Assembly (NCBI RefSeq): GCF_018860975.1 | Contig: NZ_JAHKQI010000008.1 | Coordinates: 311,746-375,745 of the forward strand | DNA: 64,000 nt | Reading direction: 5' to 3' | Source: Lentibacter algarum | Lineage (GTDB): Bacteria > Pseudomonadota > Alphaproteobacteria > Rhodobacterales > Rhodobacteraceae | Part shown: piece after piece, positions 60,083 to 64,000 of the stretch | Layout of the letters: each line of letters opens with the position of its first letter | Position numbering within the stretch: the stretch's first letter is position 1 | Translations under genes and position numbers: made by a program | The notes under the pieces: model-generated | Database searches by the model: none | The model's input: only the letters and a program-made list of their open reading frames with translations | What the model was told of the DNA's origin: nothing

Positions 60083-61286
60083 AAAAATTAAAATGTCCAA
60101 AGGTGAGTTCATCGCTTTGATGGCGATGATGATGGCGCTGACAGCTTTCTCGATTGACGCTATGCTGCCTGCCCTGCCGGAAATTGGCCAAGAACTGAGC
60201 CCCGAAGCGCCCAACGCCGCGCAGCTTATCCTCACGTCATTTGTGTTGGGTATGGGGCTCGGCACGTTTTTTACCGGCCCGCTGTCTGATAGCTTTGGCC
60301 GCAAGCCTGTGCTTTATGCGGGCATCCTGCTTTATATCGTTGGTGCGGCCTTGGCCTTTTTTGCCCAAACACTTGAGCTGGTTCTGGCGGCGCGGGTTGT
60401 GCAGGGGCTTGGCATTGCTGGCCCGAGGATCGTCAGCCTTGCGGTTATCCGTGATCTTTTTGAAGGCCGGTATATGGCGCGGTTGATGTCGATCGTGATG
60501 ATGATCTTTACGCTCGTTCCCGCGATTGCACCGCTGATTGGCGATGGCATTATCGGCCTCACGGGGTGGCGCGGTATCTTTGCGGCTTTTGTGGTTTTTG
60601 CGCTGGTGGTGACAAGCTGGTTCGGGCTGCGCCTTGAGGAGACCCTGCCCAAAGAGCACCGCCGGGCCTTTAATGCTCGCAAGCTTTGGAGCGCACTTAA
60701 GGAGATGCTGACATATCCGGTCGTGCGGGTTGTTCTGATCGTTCAGACGCTTTGCCTTGCTGTGTTGTTCGGCGCGCTTTCCAGTATCCAGCCGATTTAT
60801 GACATTACGTTTGATCGTGCCGAGAGCTTTCCTTACTGGTTCGGGCTGGTGGCTATCTGTGCGGGGAGCGCCAGTGTGTTGAACGCCACGCTTGTGGTGC
60901 GCATTGGCATGCGTGCGATGACAACAGCGACGATAGCGGTGCAGGTGGTGCTTTCGGGCGCGATGATCGTGTTGACGACCCTGCCCTTGCCTGATGTTGT
61001 CTACTTCGGCCTTGTGGTGTTCTGGCAGTTCTCGCTGTTCGCTATGGCCGGGCTGACACTGGGAAACCTCAACGCAATGGCGATGGAGCCTTTGGGCCAT
61101 ATAGCCGGTCTGGCGGCGTCAATTCTGAGCGGTGTTTCCACGGTGTTCGCGATGGTTTTCGCGGTGCCGATCGGCCTTGCCTTTGATGGAACGCCGCGGC
61201 CTGTTGCGATCGGGGTATTTGTGCTCTGCGCCTTCGCCCTGTTGTTTATGTTGCGCTTCAAGCGGATCGAAGCGTTGCAGGCCTAG
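60075..61286 (+). CDS. Bcr/CflA family MFS drug efflux transporter
   Basis: 403 residues with twelve membrane segments. The family start FIALMAMMMALTAFSIDAMLPALPEIG, motif A-like GPLSDSFGRKPVL and the GIAGPRIVSLAVIRDLFEG segment are typical of Bcr/CflA. Exports drugs or metabolites such as dipeptides in known members; the substrate here is unknown. Last gene of a three-gene run. Confidence 0.92.
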   Translation: MTEKIKMSKGEFIALMAMMMALTAFSIDAMLPALPEIGQELSPEAPNAAQLILTSFVLGMGLGTFFTGPLSDSFGRKPVLYAGILLYIVGAALAFFAQTLELVLAARVVQGLGIAGPRIVSLAVIRDLFEGRYMARLMSIVMMIFTLVPAIAPLIGDGIIGLTGWRGIFAAFVVFALVVTSWFGLRLEETLPKEHRRAFNARKLWSALKEMLTYPVVRVVLIVQTLCLAVLFGALSSIQPIYDITFDRAESFPYWFGLVAICAGSASVLNATLVVRIGMRAMTTATIAVQVVLSGAMIVLTTLPLPDVVYFGLVVFWQFSLFAMAGLTLGNLNAMAMEPLGHIAGLAASILSGVSTVFAMVFAVPIGLAFDGTPRPVAIGVFVLCAFALLFMLRFKRIEALQA

Positions 61287-61312
61287 GCGGAAATCGTCTC
61301 AAGTTTTTTTAT

Positions 61313-61328
61313 GTATACCTTTGCATAC
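61313..61328. promoter_or_regulatory. Candidate operator upstream of icd (matches one upstream of acnB)
   Basis: GTATACCTTTGCATAC, 14 of 16 bases identical to the site at 6785-6800 before acnB, in the same orientation relative to the gene, 80 bp before the icd start. Both fit GTATRC-N4-GYATAC. Confidence 0.45.
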
Positions 61329-61408
61329 CGTCTTTCCTTTTGCCCGTGTCTGGGCTATGAGGCAGGCAATTCCAGTTGAACAACAACAGCGATCGAGAGG
61401 GATCATAG

Positions 61409-63613
61409 ATGGCTCAGTCAAACACACCCGACATTGTTTACACCAAAGTTGACGAAGCGCCCGAGCTTGCCAGCGCCTCGCTTTTGCCGATCATCCAGCG
61501 CTTTGCAAAGGCGGCTGGTATCACTGTCGGCACCAAGGATATCTCGCTCGCAGGACGTATCTTGGCGACATTTCCCGAGGCCCTGAGCGCTGATCAGCAG
61601 CAATCTGACGATCTGGCTGCACTTGGCGAGTTGGTGAAAACCGCTGAAGCCAATGTGATCAAACTTCCCAATATCTCGGCCTCTGTGCCACAGCTTGTTG
61701 CCGCGATCACCGAGCTTCAAGGCAAAGGCTACGCCCTGCCCGACTACCCTGAAACGCCCGAAACCGCCGAAGAAAAAGCCGTGCGCGCCAAGTATGACAC
61801 GCTCAAAGGCTCGGCTGTGAACCCGGTGCTGCGTGAAGGCAACTCTGACCGCCGCGCCGCCGCCGCGGTTAAGAACTATGCGCAGAACAACCCGCACCGC
61901 ATGGGCAAATGGACGGCCGACAGCAAGACGCGCGTCGCTTCGATGTCAGGCGGAGACTTTTTCTCAAACGAGACATCGGCCACACTCGCCAAAGCTGCCA
62001 CAGCCAAGATCGTGCTGGAAGGCGCATCTGGCGAGACCGTCCTCAAGGACGCCGTGAGCTACCCCGCCGGCACAGTTGTTGACGCGACTTTCATGAGCGC
62101 CAAAGCGCTTGATGCCTTCCTGCTTTCAGAAATCGATAAGACCAAAACCGAAGGCACGCTGTTTTCGTTGCACATGAAGGCGACGATGATGAAAGTCTCT
62201 GACCCGATCATCTTTGGCCACGCGGTCAAAGCCTTCCTCGCACCGGTGTTTGAAAAACACGGCTCGGCGATCGAGGCGCTTGGTGTGAACCCGAACCAAG
62301 GCCTTGGCGCGCTGCTTGAGAAAGTCGCTGACAATGCCGAAATCATGGCTGATATCGACGCTTGCATGGCCGCCCGCCCGCCGATGTATATGGTCGACTC
62401 AGACAAAGGCATCACCAACCTGCATGTGCCGTCTGATGTGATCATCGACGCTTCAATGCCTGCGCTCATTCGCGCTGGCGGCAAAGGATGGGGCCCTGAT
62501 GGCAACGAGTCAGACGCCAACTGTGTGATCCCTGATGACAGCTACGCACCTGTCTATGACGAGGCCGTGAAGTTCTTCAAAGCCAATGGCGCGCTTGATC
62601 CGGCCACTGCTGGCACCGTGCAAAACGTCGGTCTGATGGCGCAAAAAGCCGAGGAATACGGCAGCCACCCAACCACCTTTGAGATGCCGGAAGCTGGCGT
62701 GGTCAAAATGATCCTCGAAGACGGCACAGTGTTGCACGAACTCAAGGTTGAAGCTGGCGACATCTGGCGCTCGGCCAGCGCCAACAAGGCGCCGATTGAA
62801 GACTGGGTGAACCTTGCGATTGCCCGCCAAAAAGCCACCGGCTATCGCAGCATTTTCTGGCTCGACGCCAACCGCGCCCACGATGCCGAGTTGATCGCCT
62901 ATGTGAAGCCGATCCTTGAGGCTCAAGGCGTTGCTGACAAGTTCGAGATCATGGCTCCGCGCGAAGCCACGAAGGCCTCGCTTGAGACCATCACCAAGGG
63001 CGAGAACAGCATCGCCATCACCGGCAACGTGCTGCGCGACTATCTGACCGATCTGTTCCCGATCCTTGAGCTGGCGACTTCGGCCAAGATGCTCTCGATC
63101 GTGAAGCTTATGAATGGTGGTGGCTTGTTTGAAACCGGTGCTGGCGGCTCGGCTCCCAAGCACGTGCAACAGCTTGATGCGGAAAACCACCTGCGTTGGG
63201 ACAGCCTTGGTGAGTTCTGCGCGCTTGGTGAAAGTCTGCAGTTCCTTGCGGAAGCCAAAGGCAACGACAAGGCCCGCATTTTGGGCCAAGCGGTTGACGC
63301 AGCCACGCAGGGCATCCTTGACAACAACCGCTCGCCAAGCCGCAAAGTCGGTGAGCCTGACAACCGCGACAGCCACTACTGGTTTGCCCGTTACTGGGCC
63401 GAAGCCTTGGCGGCTCAGTCAGACGATGCCGCCCTTGCCGCCGAGTTTGCACCCGTCGCGAAAGCGCTGGCCGAAGGTGAAGCAGCCATCGTTGCCGAAC
63501 TGGCCGCCGCTCAAGGCAAGCCTGCCGACACAGGCGGTTACTATACCGCCGACGCTGATAAACTTGCCTCAGTGATGCGCCCGAGCGCGACACTCAACAA
63601 GATTATCGGCTAA
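61409..63613 (+). CDS. icd: Isocitrate dehydrogenase, NADP-dependent, monomeric type
   Basis: Oxidises isocitrate to 2-oxoglutarate with NADP. 734 residues, the large monomeric class. Diagnostic stretches: [48 protein letters not shown] and [21 protein letters not shown]. The start has GAGAGGGA upstream. The stop overlaps the stop of the convergent glutamine amidotransferase gene (63610-63613). Uses the product of the aconitases at 3.8-9.6 kb. Confidence 0.97.
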   Translation: MAQSNTPDIVYTKVDEAPELASASLLPIIQRFAKAAGITVGTKDISLAGRILATFPEALSADQQQSDDLAALGELVKTAEANVIKLPNISASVPQLVAAITELQGKGYALPDYPETPETAEEKAVRAKYDTLKGSAVNPVLREGNSDRRAAAAVKNYAQNNPHRMGKWTADSKTRVASMSGGDFFSNETSATLAKAATAKIVLEGASGETVLKDAVSYPAGTVVDATFMSAKALDAFLLSEIDKTKTEGTLFSLHMKATMMKVSDPIIFGHAVKAFLAPVFEKHGSAIEALGVNPNQGLGALLEKVADNAEIMADIDACMAARPPMYMVDSDKGITNLHVPSDVIIDASMPALIRAGGKGWGPDGNESDANCVIPDDSYAPVYDEAVKFFKANGALDPATAGTVQNVGLMAQKAEEYGSHPTTFEMPEAGVVKMILEDGTVLHELKVEAGDIWRSASANKAPIEDWVNLAIARQKATGYRSIFWLDANRAHDAELIAYVKPILEAQGVADKFEIMAPREATKASLETITKGENSIAITGNVLRDYLTDLFPILELATSAKMLSIVKLMNGGGLFETGAGGSAPKHVQQLDAENHLRWDSLGEFCALGESLQFLAEAKGNDKARILGQAVDAATQGILDNNRSPSRKVGEPDNRDSHYWFARYWAEALAAQSDDAALAAEFAPVAKALAEGEAAIVAELAAAQGKPADTGGYYTADADKLASVMRPSATLNKIIG

Positions 63614-64000
63614 GCAACTTTCGGGCGCGTGGCTGACGCAATGCGCCCGAATTTCCGCAGCTCTTTGGCACCTTTGCGAAGCACCGCCACTGTGCCAGCG
63701 GTTTGGGCTTCCCAGCCCTCTTCCTGTTCAACCAATGGCTCTGACACGACGGCAAAGCCCTGTCGGCTCGCGCTCCAGCGATGGTAGAGCGTTGGCGCCC
63801 TGTCATCTGAGGCATAGCGAAAGGCATAAAGCGTTTCGCCATCTGTCAGCGCTGCTGCAAAACGCATATGCGGGGTTGCGCCCTTCTCGCTTGCCAGCGC
63901 TTCCATTTTGGCTACGGCCTGTTCCACTGCCCCAATCGGATCCTCTTCAAGCCCGAGGCCAGCCGCGATCAGAAACAGCGCTTCGCTGTCGGTCGCGCCT
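63610..64000 (-). CDS. Class II glutamine amidotransferase, C-terminal part (truncated by window)
   Basis: Minus-strand gene entering from the right edge. The frame is open to the last base (visible residues begin G-A-T-D-S-E-A-L-F), and continues through [21 protein letters not shown] and TLYHRW to [13 protein letters not shown]. The TDSEALF motif and the SEPL ending match the YafJ/EgtC-like class II amidotransferases. The catalytic N-terminal cysteine lies outside the window. A GTG at 63927 is an internal codon, not the start. Confidence 0.85.
   Translation of the reverse strand, partial: GATDSEALFLIAAGLGLEEDPIGAVEQAVAKMEALASEKGATPHMRFAAALTDGETLYAFRYASDDRAPTLYHRWSASRQGFAVVSEPLVEQEEGWEAQTAGTVAVLRKGAKELRKFGRIASATRPKVA

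Noticed and set aside
60237-61100. 287-residue minus-strand open frame
   Set aside because: Antisense to the Bcr/CflA transporter; composition is His-, Arg- and Lys-rich, as expected for a shadow of hydrophobic codons.

Overview
This 64 kb window reads as chromosomal DNA of a marine alphaproteobacterium of the Rhodobacteraceae (Roseobacter group). The basis is gene content and style: a SUF operon containing small membrane-protein genes, patatin next to 3-hydroxybutyrate dehydrogenase, class II DAHP synthase, IalB and DUF882 proteins, an orphan LuxR regulator, moderately high GC and many ATGA-type gene overlaps. This is an inference; there is no rRNA gene here to confirm it. No phage, insertion sequence, CRISPR array or plasmid replication gene was seen.

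Layout. 1-3.6 kb: end of a SUF iron-sulfur cluster operon (sufD, two membrane proteins, sufS), then tRNA-Arg(CCG) and a palindromic repeat cluster. 3.8-9.6 kb: divergent acnA and acnB aconitases. 9.7-13.6 kb: rlmN, two related small proteins, an amidase and a DUF882 murein-peptidase-like protein. 13.9-18.2 kb: an L,D-transpeptidase followed by a lipid-A-like trio (lpxD, acyl carrier protein, KAS II). 18.3-21.3 kb: IalB, two candidate small RNAs, a HerA-like ATPase and an RcnB-like protein. 21.5-27.4 kb: a branched-chain amino-acid type ABC operon that also encodes two small cysteine-containing secreted proteins. 27.5-34.8 kb: a GlxA-type AraC regulator with an unknown membrane-anchored partner, aroG, a PAS protein, yicC-gmk-gamma carbonic anhydrase and an unknown small gene. 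35-42.3 kb: a complete phosphate regulon phoR-pstSCAB-phoU-phoB with a Pho box. 42.4-45.6 kb: a LysR regulator divergent from glutaryl-CoA dehydrogenase, then the LuxR solo. 45.8-50.4 kb: tsf-rpsB, psuK-psuG pseudouridine catabolism and a DUF502 protein. 50.4-54.3 kb: patatin-bdhA, a candidate small RNA and a YejA-like binding protein. 54.5-56.9 kb: an arsenic operon (arsR-arsC fusion, second arsC, acr3). 56.9-61.3 kb: cupin-XRE regulator divergent from an acyl-CoA synthetase, then DsbA-like, K+ channel and Bcr/CflA efflux genes. 61.4-64 kb: monomeric NADP isocitrate dehydrogenase and a partial class II glutamine amidotransferase.

The strongest unexplained signals are non-coding. Three compact minus-strand transcription units lie in gaps: 19153-19248 carries an anti-Shine-Dalgarno hairpin loop, 19009-19079 lies next to it, and 52283-52358 has a clean promoter and terminator. 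A 44-bp repeat built on a 12-bp period occurs in two intergenic sites 12 kb apart. A 16-bp near-palindrome is shared by the acnB and icd upstream regions, which lie 54 kb apart and encode consecutive steps of the TCA cycle.
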